Assembly: GCA_037039925.1 (NCBI GenBank)
Contig: JAXRKP010000452.1
Span: forward strand, 105,001-169,000
Source: Doris montereyensis
Taxonomy: Eukaryota; Mollusca; Gastropoda; Nudibranchia; Dorididae
DNA length: 64,000 nt
Direction: 5' to 3'
Made by a program: the position numbers and the translations under genes. A model generated the notes under the pieces. That model had not been told where the DNA came from, did no database searches, and saw only the letters and a list, made by a program, of their open reading frames with translations. Below, piece by piece: positions 35,291-48,800 of this stretch (position 1 is the stretch's first letter; each line of letters opens with the position of its first letter).

Positions 35291-38200
35291 AGAAAGTTCA
35301 GTATGTGTTATTTTATATCATTGTGCCTATTCTGCCGTGCTCCTCGACAAAATACATATTTTATCTAGAACTATAGTTTTGAGATATTTACGATTTACTG
35401 TTTTTAATCATATTTTGAAAAAAATGAACACATAATGTTGTTTTCACTGACATAATATTATAAGACAACCTGAGCCTACTTATCTACAGGGTGGCTTGGA
35501 AAACATCGCTTAAATGTACACATATATTTAGAGATTTTAATAGATTTTATGATTCAAATGATAAATATGTAATTTGTCAGAGCATGATCAGAAAATCTGC
35601 CCCCCCCCCCACCCCCCGTTTGATTCGGGATGTATATATATGTTTAGGCAGAGCATGATTGTATTGTTCGTGTGTAACTATAGACAGGCACTACTGATTG
35701 CAGACACCTAACTGGCTGTTTACTTCCGGTGCGGCTATTACAATGTACATCACAGCGTCGGAAGAAAAGCGAAAATCGTGATGTGGCTTGGTTTTTGTAA
35801 ATTCAAAACATCAACGTTTTTGTCCCCAGACGACAAAGGGGGCGGTGGCCACTGGTCGTCGTCCACTTTCAGGATTGATCACAGAGCAGGAAATAAAATA
35901 CTATTCCAGCTCGAGTAAATCATAAGAATAAGGATATAAAATGAAGGGGGTGCACCACTGCATATATCAAATAGACACACTAACATTATGATAATAATAT
36001 TGCTTATTGTGCATGTAAAAGGTATTGGTAATCGTTACAGGCAAGCACACCTTTTTTATAGCTTGGAGCTTAACTGTCATAAGCCCATTTAATGGTTTCG
36101 CATTTAGCATGACATCCTAGGCAAAACTAGGGCACGCAGACAACATTGAATTATAAGGGGGTTCCGGACAGACATAATTTTATGTAATAGTCTGTCTGTT
36201 TATTTGTTCCTCTCTCTGCTTCAATTTTTCATTTTTTAAAATCCTTTGGACTGATGGGAACTCACTATCGTCAATGTGTCTCTCTGGTGACTACTGTTTT
36301 ACAAGAAATTTGACGGACTTTACCATCAGACGATGTTTAGATGGGTTAATTTATGCTCCTTTATGAAGATGGGAAAAAGGGCCAAACACTGTTTATGTGG
36401 GCAAATAGATCATAACACCACGTATTTGTCACGTAGACGAATATCATTATAATCTACATGCCTGCTCTTTGTTTCAATCCGCCCTTTAATATAGCACTCA
36501 TTGGTCTTTCGTAGCGTCTCCGTTTTCAATAATGAACACGTCATCCACGAGTTAATTATGGATGATTGTGCATAGGGGTAATAAATTATCATCAGCAAAA
36601 TGAAGACAGCAACAACTACAACAACCCCCCCCCCCAAGCAATTAATTTCTTTAGATATATACTGTGCATACGACACACACATGCACTCACAACTGCATGC
36701 TTCAAGGGCGGGGCAATAGGACCAAAGTGGTTTTCTATGCTATTGCTAAACATCTTGATTATGTTTTTGCAAATAAATATATACAATATAGAGAATCTAG
36801 GATCTGCTTGGGAGGACAGTTAAACAAGTTAAAATTTGGGATTTTCGCATTTTAAATGAAAGGAATCTCACGTTAATAATTGTATTTAGTTTTAAAGGCT
36901 TTTATTGTTTGATCATCAGGGGAAGAGGTCTTCAAACGGGTTTTCATTTTTGTTTCTCCACTCATACGCCTCTTTCTCGTTTTGACACGTGACTTGGATT
37001 ACATGTAGCACATGATGTAAAAGATGGACCCGTATAAACATTGTACTTTCTGACAAAATGACGCTATTCTATGATCACACCCTCAACATTTTTACTGTGA
37101 GTTAAAGGATTATAATAAATGTGATAGTATGTTTGAGAGAAATTTATTTTGTTACTGCTAATAATAATATTTTCAGAAATAGAAGACATTTTTATGGTGT
37201 TTTTTAATAATGATTGTTTGGACTTGTAGTCTCTGTTTCTCGCAGTCAGTGTCACAGTTCAACAGTTTCATGAGTTTTTGAAAGTTTCGTATTGTATGTA
37301 ATCTAGATTCTAAATTGTTTTCTCTCATTGTCATTGTAATTTCTTATAATGAAACATAGCTAGGTAAATCTCCACCTCGGAATTAGTTCTATTGTATAGG
37401 ACACTCACCTGCTGAAATATAAACAGAAGATTGAAAAAGCATAACTTAACAAGACAATGCCAAGTGGCTTGCTTGGTCTCCTGCTTCATAACAGGAGACT
37501 TCACCACAGAAGGGCCAGAAAGAATCACATATATATGCAAATATATGTAGCTTCCCATCCTTTCAAGACCGAAGAAATGCTAATCGTCTGGTGTTTTTAA
37601 ACACAAGGTGGAAGGGTAGGGAGACAGGTACCAATAGTCACTGCAACCTGAAGACTGAATCCCGCTTTGTCCTAGGTGTAGAGTTGGAAGGGCTTCCATA
37701 GTCGGGTACCACTCAAGGGACATAATAGAGGGCTTATTTTGAAGGGGTGAAATAAACAGCTGAGGCTTGGTTTTTGTGGGGGATAAAGAAAGAAAGAAAG
37801 TAAAAAAAAGAGGTTCTGGGAGGAGCTGCATACATTCAATGTGAGCCAATCAGAGATCGTGGGACATTATTGCGACAACGAATTAGACTGAAGACTAACA
37901 ACAATGGGCAATTCAACGAGTGAGTGAGACGAGTGACGATAGACTGACTGATTGATGAACACTCGCAGTTCAAATACAATGACAAGGGACCAAGACGTTA
38001 TCGTTAATTGTACTTAGAATAAAGATTGAAACCAACCTTGTAGACATCTAAGTTCGAGGTAGCATTGGACTATGGAGACATGTTGTTACCAGGAAGAGCA
38101 GATGTCTCGTTTATATATGAGCATGTTTAGTAGATACTTTACCAGTCGATGTTATCTAATTTCAATGATAAGTGCGCAGTTCGTGTGTATAATGATTGAT

Positions 38201-38564
38201 TGACGTTGTGCAAATGACAATAAATTGTTTGAAAAGTTATGTGTGGTACAATAGGCTAATATTTACTAACATACAAAGAAAAGAGAAGACCAATGGGTAC
38301 AATTTCATTAAAAGATAAAAAATCCCACGAAAGGAAAGTTATTGTGTTCTTCCCCTTTGATATTCATGGATGCCTATCACGTGTGCAGTTCGTTTAAAGT
38401 AACAAGTATTATAAAAATTGTTATTATATGGATAACGCGAGTAAACGAGGAGAAAAAGTCTACAAAAGGGCGAGCCATCTATCAACCCCCCTACTTCCTT
38501 AACCTGAAACATTAGCTCCCCCTAAATGATGACCCCCCCCCTGCAACCCCGCTACCCAAGCCCC

Positions 38565-38700
38565 ATGTAATACTACTACTACGAATAAAATAATAATAAA
38601 AATAATGTACATTTATAGAGTACCAACATCTGATAGATTTACAAGCTTTAGGTGCTTGTTAGAGAGACATGGATAGTCAGTAATCCTTACATAAATTCAC
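38565..38700 (-). repeat. CR1/L2-like LINE 3' end fragment
   Basis: Plus text AATAATAATAAAAATAATGT, then ACATTTATAGAGTACC and ACAAGCTTTAGGTGCTTG, resembles the 3' end at 34395-34450 (AATAATGTAAATTTC, CTAGGCGCATTATATAC). It is a solo end, immediately upstream of SPG11 exon 1. Confidence 0.5.
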
Positions 38701-38840
38701 TTTATTATTTGTGGATGTTATTACAAGATGTATCTCTTATGAAATTATATTCTTTTTCTCAGGAATCACGAGGCTTGTGTTTTGAAGTCATGTGACGTGT
38801 TGTGTGTGGAGCATTTAAAAGAAAACAACAAAGATACAAC

Positions 38841-39867
38841 ATGGCAAATCTGTGCTGTAATGTAACACCCATTCATTTCTTTAGCAGCCATGAAGTAAAC
38901 AATTTCTTATGGATGAGAAGTAGCTCACAGCAAGACACCCTTGTTGGACAACAGAAAGATGGGCCTATATCAGTCTTAAAAATTAGGGATAATGGGGTCA
39001 TTTCAAGATTTGTATTGGACCCCAATTTGGTCTGGTGAGTTTCAACTTTTTGATAAAAGACTTAATAGTAAAAACTGAATTATCTGAAAAATAGACTGTT
39101 TGTTAGGATGTAATGGTCTTCTTTAAGAAACATATATTGTTTTTAACCATGAAATTAATAAAACAACATCTTTCACGTTAATTGATTTTGAGATATTTTT
39201 TCCAGAGAAAGAATTGAAACAAAGAAAATCAAAGTCATGGGGAGAAAATCTTTATGATTTAAGTCTTAAGAGTAAAAAAAGTGATTAACGTTACAAAATA
39301 TGTCACTTGTTGATATTTCACTTGGTCAATAAGGCACTGTCGAGTAGAGATCAATGTTAAAATCAAGGTCAGCACTATTTTATGTTAAAGATATATATTG
39401 TATTTTATTTGTCTCAGAAGTACTAATACTGGGTTGATATCTCGCAAGAAATTATTTGTTATGCTTATTTTTCTGCACATAGATATATATACACTAAAAA
39501 ATTCTTGCAAAAATCCATAGAAATGTTTAAATTTTGAGGAAAAAACCTCACCGGGGTGGGATGTCCTGTCAAGTAAAATCCAGCTTTTCTGCAATCGTTT
39601 AAAATCTTGCGATTAGATCTTCATAACTCTATGTGATGTAATCTCACTTCACTATCATAACAGAAAATAAATGTTAACGACAATGCTTTTCTTGATTATG
39701 CAGTGCTTTTTGGGATGATGATGACTTCCGACTAGACTGCCAGCGTTTGTTTGCCCAGGCGAAAAATGGAAATATCATCGTATACACAGTGGATGCCGAA
39801 GGTGTTACTGAGGTCATGCACATATTGATGTCTAAATTAATCAGTCTTGTAGATCCTGCTCATTATG
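38841..39867 (+). CDS. SPG11: SPG11 exons 1-2
   Basis: Exon 1 (38841-39034) starts MANLCCNVTPIHFF and ends in split codon TG|; exon 2 (39704-39867) continues AFWDDDDFRLDCQRLFAQAK, then NGNIIVYTVDAEG, and leaves G|. This is the start of the predicted N-terminal beta-propeller-like region (human ...LLALGENYELLIYEFNLKDG). Phases 2 then 1 are consistent. Confidence 0.88.
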
Positions 39868-42800
39868 GTAAGCCTGTGTTTCTCTGCTCTCCAATATTTT
39901 TTGGACTTTGTCCAGGTGCTGTCTGTTGGGAGAGATATTTGTCTGACATCCTCTCACGAAAAATTGTAGCTTTATTTTTTTCAGTGAGGTCTTGAGGATC
40001 AATGTCATTATATATATCCTCAATATCCAATTATCCCGTCTATTGTCACATATTATTTTTCACCCAAAAAAATTGCCTTGTCCACAGTGTAGAAAACCCG
40101 TACCTCTTAGTTTCTTCTGCCCGCCAGTTAGGTCACGTTAACCGAGGTCAGCGACCGGTCAGATGGTAATGCAAGCCTTACCTGTCAGCAGTTATGTACC
40201 GATTAAATGACCATAGTATATTGTTCTGTTTTCACCACATGTATTAGTCTGAATATCATAAGCGTGTAGTCACCAATTGTGAACTTAGTACTTTTCCACT
40301 GTGCGTAAAAATTATACCCAAGACATCATTCATTATTACGCAAGAAGAGTTCAGAGTTGGTTTAGGAAAATTTAATTAATTGCGGACGATATGAATTTAA
40401 ACTTCAAAAGCTCGAAAACTAAACTTGCAACAATTACCAAACTGGTTTTAAACTCATCTCGTTACATTTGTAAACCTGATAACGAAAACACATTGGAGGT
40501 TTCATAAGAAAAGATGAAGCTAACTCTGTTTAACTAACAAGCACTGCGACATAAGCCGCCTTGAGAGACACATAGAGAGAGGGAGGGAGAGAGAGAAAGA
40601 GGCACAGTACGTGCGATATACATTGTTTAGGTGTCAATAGAGAAAAATAGTATTATCAAAATTGACTCATGTTATGCATAATATTATTTTCGTACTGAGC
40701 ACTCATTCGCACATTAGGCAATAGTAATCATGTGTATGAATGCATGTGGTATATACATGTGTATGTGCGTATGTCTGAGAGAGAGAGAGAACGAGAGTAC
40801 TTGCGATATACATTGATTTCGATCGTCAATAATAATATTATCAAAGTTGCCTCAAATCTTTAATATTATTTTCGTACTGAGAGAGAGAACGAGAGTACTT
40901 GCGATATACATTGATTTCGATCGTCAATAATAATATTATCAAAGTTGCCTCAAATCCTTAATATTATTTTCGTACTGAGAGAGAGAACGAGAGTACTTGC
41001 GATATACATTGTTTTTCGATCAACAATAATAGTATTATCAAAGTTGCCTCAAATGCTTAAAATTATTTTCGTACTGAGTATCTATTTGCAATATTAAGTA
41101 GGTGTATGTGTGCGGGTGTAATATGTGTGTGTGTGTTTGAGAGAAAGAGAGGGAGAAATACTATTATAGGGATACATTTATTAGCTAGCTATCGATCGAT
41201 ATAATAGAATTTGCCCAATACCCTTTGTACTCTAGACGTTTTTAAACATGCAAATAATTGTAATTGACTTCATGTATTCAAAAAAAGAAGGTAAACCGTT
41301 GATGCCACCAAAGAAAAAAGATATCTTCGAAAATGATTTACAAATAGCTGCAGAGAATCTCAAACCCAAACAGGAACTAATGGTTTTAGGAGATTTAAAT
41401 GCTAGAGTAGGCAACAATGTAGAAACATCAGAAGGAATAATAGGTAAAGAAGGAGAAACAACAATTTCTCCAAATGGAGAGAGACTAATAGATTTTTGCC
41501 TAAAGAATAACATGAAAATAGCTAACACATTTTTCTCATTAAGATATCCACAAATATACAAGACTTCATGAAGACAGATGTGAAAAGTCAATGATAAACT
41601 ACATAATAGTTAGCAGCTCCCTTTTTTAACAGTACAATGGATGCAAGAGTAAACAGAGGAGCTAAAATATTTAGTGATCATCAATTAGTGATCGCCAAAA
41701 TGAGATTATTAACTGAAGAAAACAAACAGAAAAGGAAAGAGAAGAAAGCTACTAAACTCAGAATAGAAGAACTAAATAAACCAATAGTAAAACAGATATA
41801 CCAATGTAAGATAAAAAGATCTATCAGTGAAAGGCAGATGGATCTAAATGATAGCACAATAGAAGAAAAGTGGCAAATGTATAAAGAAACACTCCTCAGT
41901 TGTACTGAAGAGGTCTGTGGTAGGAAACAAATTAAAGGAGATAGGAAAAGAACAGCATGGTGGAATGAGAATGTCAAGACTAAGATCAAAGAAAAGAAGA
42001 ATGCCTGGAAGAAATACTTGCAAACAAAGAGACCAGAGGATAGGATATATTACGTGAATAAAAGAACTATCGCCAAAGAGGAAGTTAGGAAAGCAAAATA
42101 GGAACAATGGGAAGAGTTTAGAAAAAGATTTCAAGAAAGCTATTAAGGAAATCAAAAGCTGTTCTGGGAGCAATGAAGAGCATAAAAAAGACCAAAGCAT
42201 GCCTAATACGACAAATTAAGAACTCCAAAGGAGAAATAATGATAGGAGACAGTGAACATGGAAACGGGAGAAAGTATTTTCACCAATTACATAATCCCTC
42301 CAGAACATATGAAACAAGGAGTACAGATCAATTAGTAAGAGTAACAAGTAATCCAGAGAAGACAGCTGAAATGTAGATATCTCAATGGAAGAACTCCAAA
42401 CAGCTATAAGAAAAGTGAAATTAGGAAAGGCCTCAGGAGCAGATCAAGTTTATCCAGAAATGATTAAAAACCAAAGGAGAGAGGCAGACAAACTACTACA
42501 TGCAATATAATATGCCAACAAGCATGGAAGTCAAAACAGGTGCCAGATGACTGGAAGAAGGGAACGGTAGTACCGTTACACAAGAAAGGATCAACTATGG
42601 AATGCTCAAACTATAAAGGGATATCACTACTTAGCGTACCAGGAAAAGTGTATGCTAGGATTCTGGAAATGAGACAAAGGAAAAGAGTAGAGGATCAGAT
42701 TGAAGAACACCAGAGTGGATTTAGACTAGGACGAAGTGTACAAACCACATATTTACAATTAGACAAATAATAGAAAAATTCCTTGAAAAAAACATTGACT

Positions 42801-45800
42801 TGCACATGTGTTTTATAGATTTAAAAAAGGCATTTGACACTGTGAGGAGGGACGAACTATGGCATTCTTTAAAAGATTACAACATAGAGCAAAATTTAAT
42901 AGAAGCCATTAAAAGTTTTTACAATAAACCAACTTGTACAGTGAGAGTAGCTGGAAATGTATCTGAAGAATTTGATGTAGATATAGGAGTAAGACAGGGT
43001 TGTATCGTAAGTCCTCTTTTGTTTATTACATTTATGGATTCAGGCGCAAAGGCATCCTCAAAAATGAAGAAAATGACTGTAGGTATGTGGAAGCTCAAAC
43101 CAGTAAATGTATCAATGCTTTCATTTACCGATGATTTAGTTCTGTTTGGAAAATCATAAAAAGTGACCCAGTCGAATATCAACATGATGAATAAAAATTA
43201 GATTAAAGAGGAATGAGAGTAAATGCAAAGAAAACCAAAACAATGGAAAAAAACTAGGGAAACTAAAACACAATATCTTAAATTGGGCAGGGAGAATTTA
43301 GAACAAGTTCAAAGTTACAATTACCTAGGAGTAATGATTAACTCAGAGGGAAAACTAAGAGAAGAAATCAGCCAGAGAATTCAAAAGGGAAGGCATTTGT
43401 AGGTAAACAAGAATTATCAACAAAAACCAAAATGGCAGTATACAACACAGTTTATTGTCCTACTCTCCCTATGGCAGCGAAACTTGGACCTTAGACAGTA
43501 GGGAATACAGTAGAGTACAGGCAGCCGAAATGAAATATCTAAGAAGAGTAGCAGGGGAAACTAAAGAGACAAAATCATAAACACAACAATAAGAGATCAA
43601 ACCAAGACAGATAGCATAAAAACTAAGATAGAAATGAATCAATTGAGATGGTTTGGGCATGTTAACAGAATGAATGACAATAGAATAGCTAAATCAGTAT
43701 ACAGTGCTAAAACTCAAGGTAAAAGACCAAATGGCAGACCTCTGAGAAAGTGGGAAGAAGATATAAAGAGGCATTACCGCAAAAAAAAATGTAACTTTCA
43801 CGGAAGGAAATAGAAATTGTCAGGACAGGGCAGCCTGGAGAAAAGATCATTTCGGGCATCTAAACCCCTACACCGGAAGATAGAATGGGGCTGACAAATA
43901 AGGAAAGAAAGAGCAGATGTTGAGCGTTTGAGTGAAAATAAAAATGTGGTCTTATGCCTTAATTGGAAAGGGTTGAAGTTTGGCAATTTTTGGTGCATTT
44001 CGGGTAGCGGTGCCGATTGTTACCCAAGGGATGTATTGGCAGTAGTAGACCCTTGTCAGACGGCAGTGCACTGGTAATTTATTACCTGCACCTAACTACA
44101 ACTAAGAGGTCGGGTTTTGTGTTAGAGTTCGATGCTGTGTGTCGTGGGTGGTTGGCGGATGCTACTGGTAGGTTCTAATTTTTTCCTTTCAATCTTTCAC
44201 TTCTCTTTCAACTTGCTGTTTCCTCATAAGTCACCTTGAGATCATCACATATGCTGGATGGGGTAAATTTGAATTAAACGAACAAATCGTCGTGTCATTT
44301 CTTCTTATTCTTTGTCTCACCATTAATTTGTATGTCTCAGAGAAAAATATTTTTAAAGAAGTTCTTCTTTATTCTTTTCATCCAGGGTCGTTGGCAGATG
44401 CATCCTTGCTTCTGGTAGCTTGTGAACAGAGTCACATTGTTCTGACTGATGGCGCAGCAGTTATTGCCTCTGTTCAGGTCACAACTATGGGATCTCTCTT
44501 AGTAGGAAGTATTCTCCTCTTTCACGGAAAGAAACGTCTACTTCAAAAGGATTCATTGAACAGGATGGAGGGAGTATTGATTTATACCAAGTCGTAAATG
44601 GAATTGTCTGCTCATTTGACCCCAGCAAATGTATGATTTGTATCCTTTTGTAAGTGCTGACAGCTAAATATCAATGATTTAAAAAGTAATAGCGATGGAT
44701 GAAGAAACTTGTTCAGCATTTTTGCTTTTTGTGTGGATTTTTTTTTTTTGCATGAAAGACTCGACAATTGGGAATCTCTATAAAATCTAAGGTTGAAAGA
44801 TAACATAAAGCACTGGATGGATAGGTTTCGATAAAAATGTTATCTATTGTGACATTGTAAATCTATATCCTTTGTTCAATGAGTGATATATGCAAACAAT
44901 GTCTATCCTAAGTAAGAAAAACCGGAATGCATGCTCACCATCAATCACTAGAATGGTATATTAGGGGGCCCACAGTGTGCAAGGAAAAAAGGCATTAATT
45001 TTTTCATCTTTTCTCATGTGTAATGGCTTTGTAACTATAATGAGTAGTCATGACAAGTCACAATGTAAGTCACAATGATATCAATGTAACTAGGGATAGA
45101 ATGCTCCATCCCTATTTTTTGATGTTCTAAGAAAGTAATTTGGAAATTTATAATATAATATCTTGCTTGATATTGAATGGATCTGATGAATAGCAAATGG
45201 ATGGGGACAAATTTCGTCTTTTGGCAAAAGTAGGAAGCGATAAAACAGTGTCATTTCATGTGGTTCTACATTTTTTCCTGGCTTGTCCCTTTTAGATGAA
45301 TCACCTAAGTTTTTCAGCTACGCCTATATTACTAAAATTTACAACAATGCTACGAAGAATGGAATAAATGATTATTATGAAATGTAGAAGTCTACAAATT
45401 AACTCCATGTGTCATGGGCAGTTAAAAGGTTTTAATTATAGATTGGTTAGTAAGAGATCCTGCATATTAAGTTTGCGAATCGTTCGACCTGTAGACCTAT
45501 ATCTAAAGGTGAAGCATTTAATGAGACAGGGAGAAGATAATTCATTGCATTTTTTAAAGCTAAATAGGTTATGAATGTTATCAGTACAATACATGACTTT
45601 TTTTAAATGGAAAAAAATATGATTAAACATGGAAGTAGGAATGCAAGAAATGATATATTTGCTTCATTTGTTTGCAATAAATTGAAAATTTATTAATACT
45701 TTTAGCAATGAAATCATTTCCTTAACACTCACTCAGCCATGTATTCTGTCAGCTCTGGAGATTGTACGTGCACTGTCGATTTAAGACCATTAGGCATACA

Positions 45801-48800
45801 AAATTACAGATCTCCTCTCATGGAAAATGTCTTATGATCACTCTTCAATCATGTTTGTACAAACAGACTTGCACGTTCGTCAAATACTTCTCAGCAGCTT
45901 TGCCGAAGAGAATCCACAGGCTGTGATCACTATAGACGAAAATGGCAAAGAAAATTTGTTTAACAATGAATATTTCAATTACCATCTGTGCCGGTTTGGA
46001 GATTCATCTTGGAAAAAAGAAATCACGGGATACCATGTTATGGCTACTGAAGGAAAGTTGAAGAAAAAGGCTGAAAAGGATGTGAATGGCTTCAAGATCT
46101 TCTGTAGAAAAATAAAAAAAACAGGAGTATTACAAATTCATCAGTTGATACACCTTGCCATGTTATGGATCTGAGCAGCTTAATAGAAGGCAAATATGAA
46201 TTTTCATCCTTTGAAGCAACGTCACATGTGTTGACCATTTTGCTGAACGGAAAGGGGTTGAGAAAGGATGAGGAAGCAATTCTTTTGCAAATTTTCAAAA
46301 AAAATTATTTCTACTTGCACAGGTATGACTTATATGTTCTTGTCATAGAATTAAAAAATATATATTTTTAGACATTTTTTCTTTCAATTTTGTCAGAGAA
46401 ATATATTTGTTTTTGGCCTTTTTCTGATAGTACATACCAATCTATCTGCTAAATATAGTTCCCTCTCAGTGGTAATATATGTGAAAATAAACACATTGAA
46501 GCATGTTTTACAGCATAATAGTTATACTTTTAAATGTATTTAAAAAGAAAGTTTAATGCAAATGTCATTAATAGAGAGCTAAAAAGATGCATGTCACATT
46601 CTTAAAAGGGGTAACGATTACTTGAAATAAGAACTATCTCATCATTATAAAAAATTAACATATAATGGAATTAGAGTCATTTTAAATACTGAAATCCTTA
46701 CAAATAATGACAAATTAATTATTTACCCTTCATAGAATATATCAGTAAACCTGTATCAATCAATTCATTCAAAGATTGTGCCTAGTCTTGTTTATATTCT
46801 ATATCATAAATTTTGACTCAAGATTCTACAATTTTTGAAATCATTGGAATATGGTTTTTCTTTTCAGATTGGATGAGTCATCATGTGTCATTTTATCCTC
46901 CAAACCCTCTTCCTGTCATCTGATATGGACTGATAGATACATTCACTATGTGGCTGCTGATCCAAACATAAAAAAAGATGACCTTATATCATGGGTACAA
47001 TTTAAAAAAATTTTGATTGGTGAAATAGTGATACATGACACAATTTGCTCTATTTCTAATGAGAGTATTTTAGATTTGACACATAAACTGTTATAATTGA
47101 GCTTTAAGTACAAAAAAATAACAAGTATCTTTATTCCTAAGTATGTTGTTATGCTGGAAATTTTTTTGAAATTTCATTAGATATCACTGAGAGACATTAA
47201 TCAACATCTGAAAAAAAGAAGATTGCCCCCAAATTTTAAATCCATTTGATACAAAAGACAAATATTGTCTTAACAGGGTATCTAGGACGGGAAAATCTCT
47301 CCTTAAGCTTTTGTTAAACATTGTCATAGAGAATTTTGATAATTTCCGAGACCAATCACAGGTTTGCATATGCAAGGCCTAAATGACTTATAGTATGTAT
47401 GTTAAATCCTTTATTGCATCTGAAAGTCTTGACGATAAAATGTATTGCTACTCATTATCTTAGCTAGGAGACATGGAGAAATTGTTTTTCTTTCTTGATA
47501 GATGATGATGTATAGCGGACTACATGTAGCAGATAACCTTTGTCAGGTCAATGATTGGACTAGAACTGCTATCCCATTGGCTGCTCTTGAGGCCAGTTTA
47601 CAGCAGAGACAATTGGATACTCTTGATTTTTCTTCAAATCAAAGCAAGGGTGTAGGTTATCGTTTTCTTATTTCTTCCTTCCATCATACTCTGATATACA
47701 GTTCTGTAGCAGTAAGTGGTGTATGCTACCTGACTATCCTTTGACAAGACATTAGTCTGTAGCAGGTTTTGTATTCCAGTTACAACTGGTACTAATTGAC
47801 ACTAGGTTGAAGTGAGGAAAGGTGTTACAGATCTTTTCCAAGGACACAGCTTTGGTCTTGGTGGAACCATGGATGCATGTCTCCCACTATGACTCTTAAA
47901 ACCAAATCAAAGATATCTGCTAGTTTTTTTTGTTTTTATTATTATTTTTAATTTTATTTAGTATAATATAATGTTATGAATATTATCAATAGCTGTAGAG
48001 ATTTTATACATGTTTTAGGGTGTGTAATACATGTGTGCAGGATGTATTTTCATAGATTTATAACAAAATTTGCTAGTTTTTTGTTATTGGTTTTTTATTG
48101 GTCCTTCAGCACACACCCATTGCTGGAACGCATGACTTGTCTTCTACTTGATCATCATGCTATTACTTTTTCTGTTTTTGCATGATATACATAAAATACA
48201 CCAACAGTTTTTTATTATATTACATAACTTAAGGTTCGAAAAATTCAACCATTATGTAATGTTACAAAAATTAGTGTCTGAACAACACCGTGGTCTGGAC
48301 AATGTAATGACTCTTTACTTTTTTCTTTCTTTCTTTCTTTATCAGTTCCCATTCTACCTTTTTGTGTATGGGTTCAGATGCCCTTAATGATCTTTCTTCA
48401 GGATGCCCTGTCCTGGCATTTTCTGTTTCCTTCCAAAAAAGTTAAATTTCTATGCTTCAATGCCTTTTTTTTTATCTTCTTCCCACTTTCTCCGAGGTCT
48501 ATTTTTTGGCCTTTTACCTTGGGCTTTAGCACTGTATACTGATTTAGCTATTTTATTGTCATTCATTCTGTTTACATGCCCAAACCATCTCAATTGATTT
48601 GTTTCTATTTTAGTTTTTTGCCATCTGCTTTGGTTTGATCTCTTATTGTTGTGTTTCTGATTTTGTCTCTTTTAGTTTTCCCTGCTACTCTTCTTAGATA
48701 TTTCCTTTCAGCTGCCTGTACTCTACTGTATTCTCTACTGTCTAAAGTCCAAGTTTCGCTGCCATAGAGGAGAATAGGACAATAAACTGTATTGTATACT

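Noticed and set aside
37580..37849. 89-codon minus-strand open frame in the FUOM/SPG11 intergenic region
   Set aside because: No family resemblance, no partner exons in phase, and ordinary composition for chance frames.
40780..41085. Regularly spaced repeats that might suggest a CRISPR array
   Set aside because: Units are 98 bp and contiguous with no unique spacers, and the genome is eukaryotic; it is a tandem satellite.
45368..45574. 68-codon open frame between SPG11 exons 3 and 4
   Set aside because: No similarity to spatacsin, and exon 3 to exon 4 join in phase without it (T|AT). No acceptor of good quality is seen.
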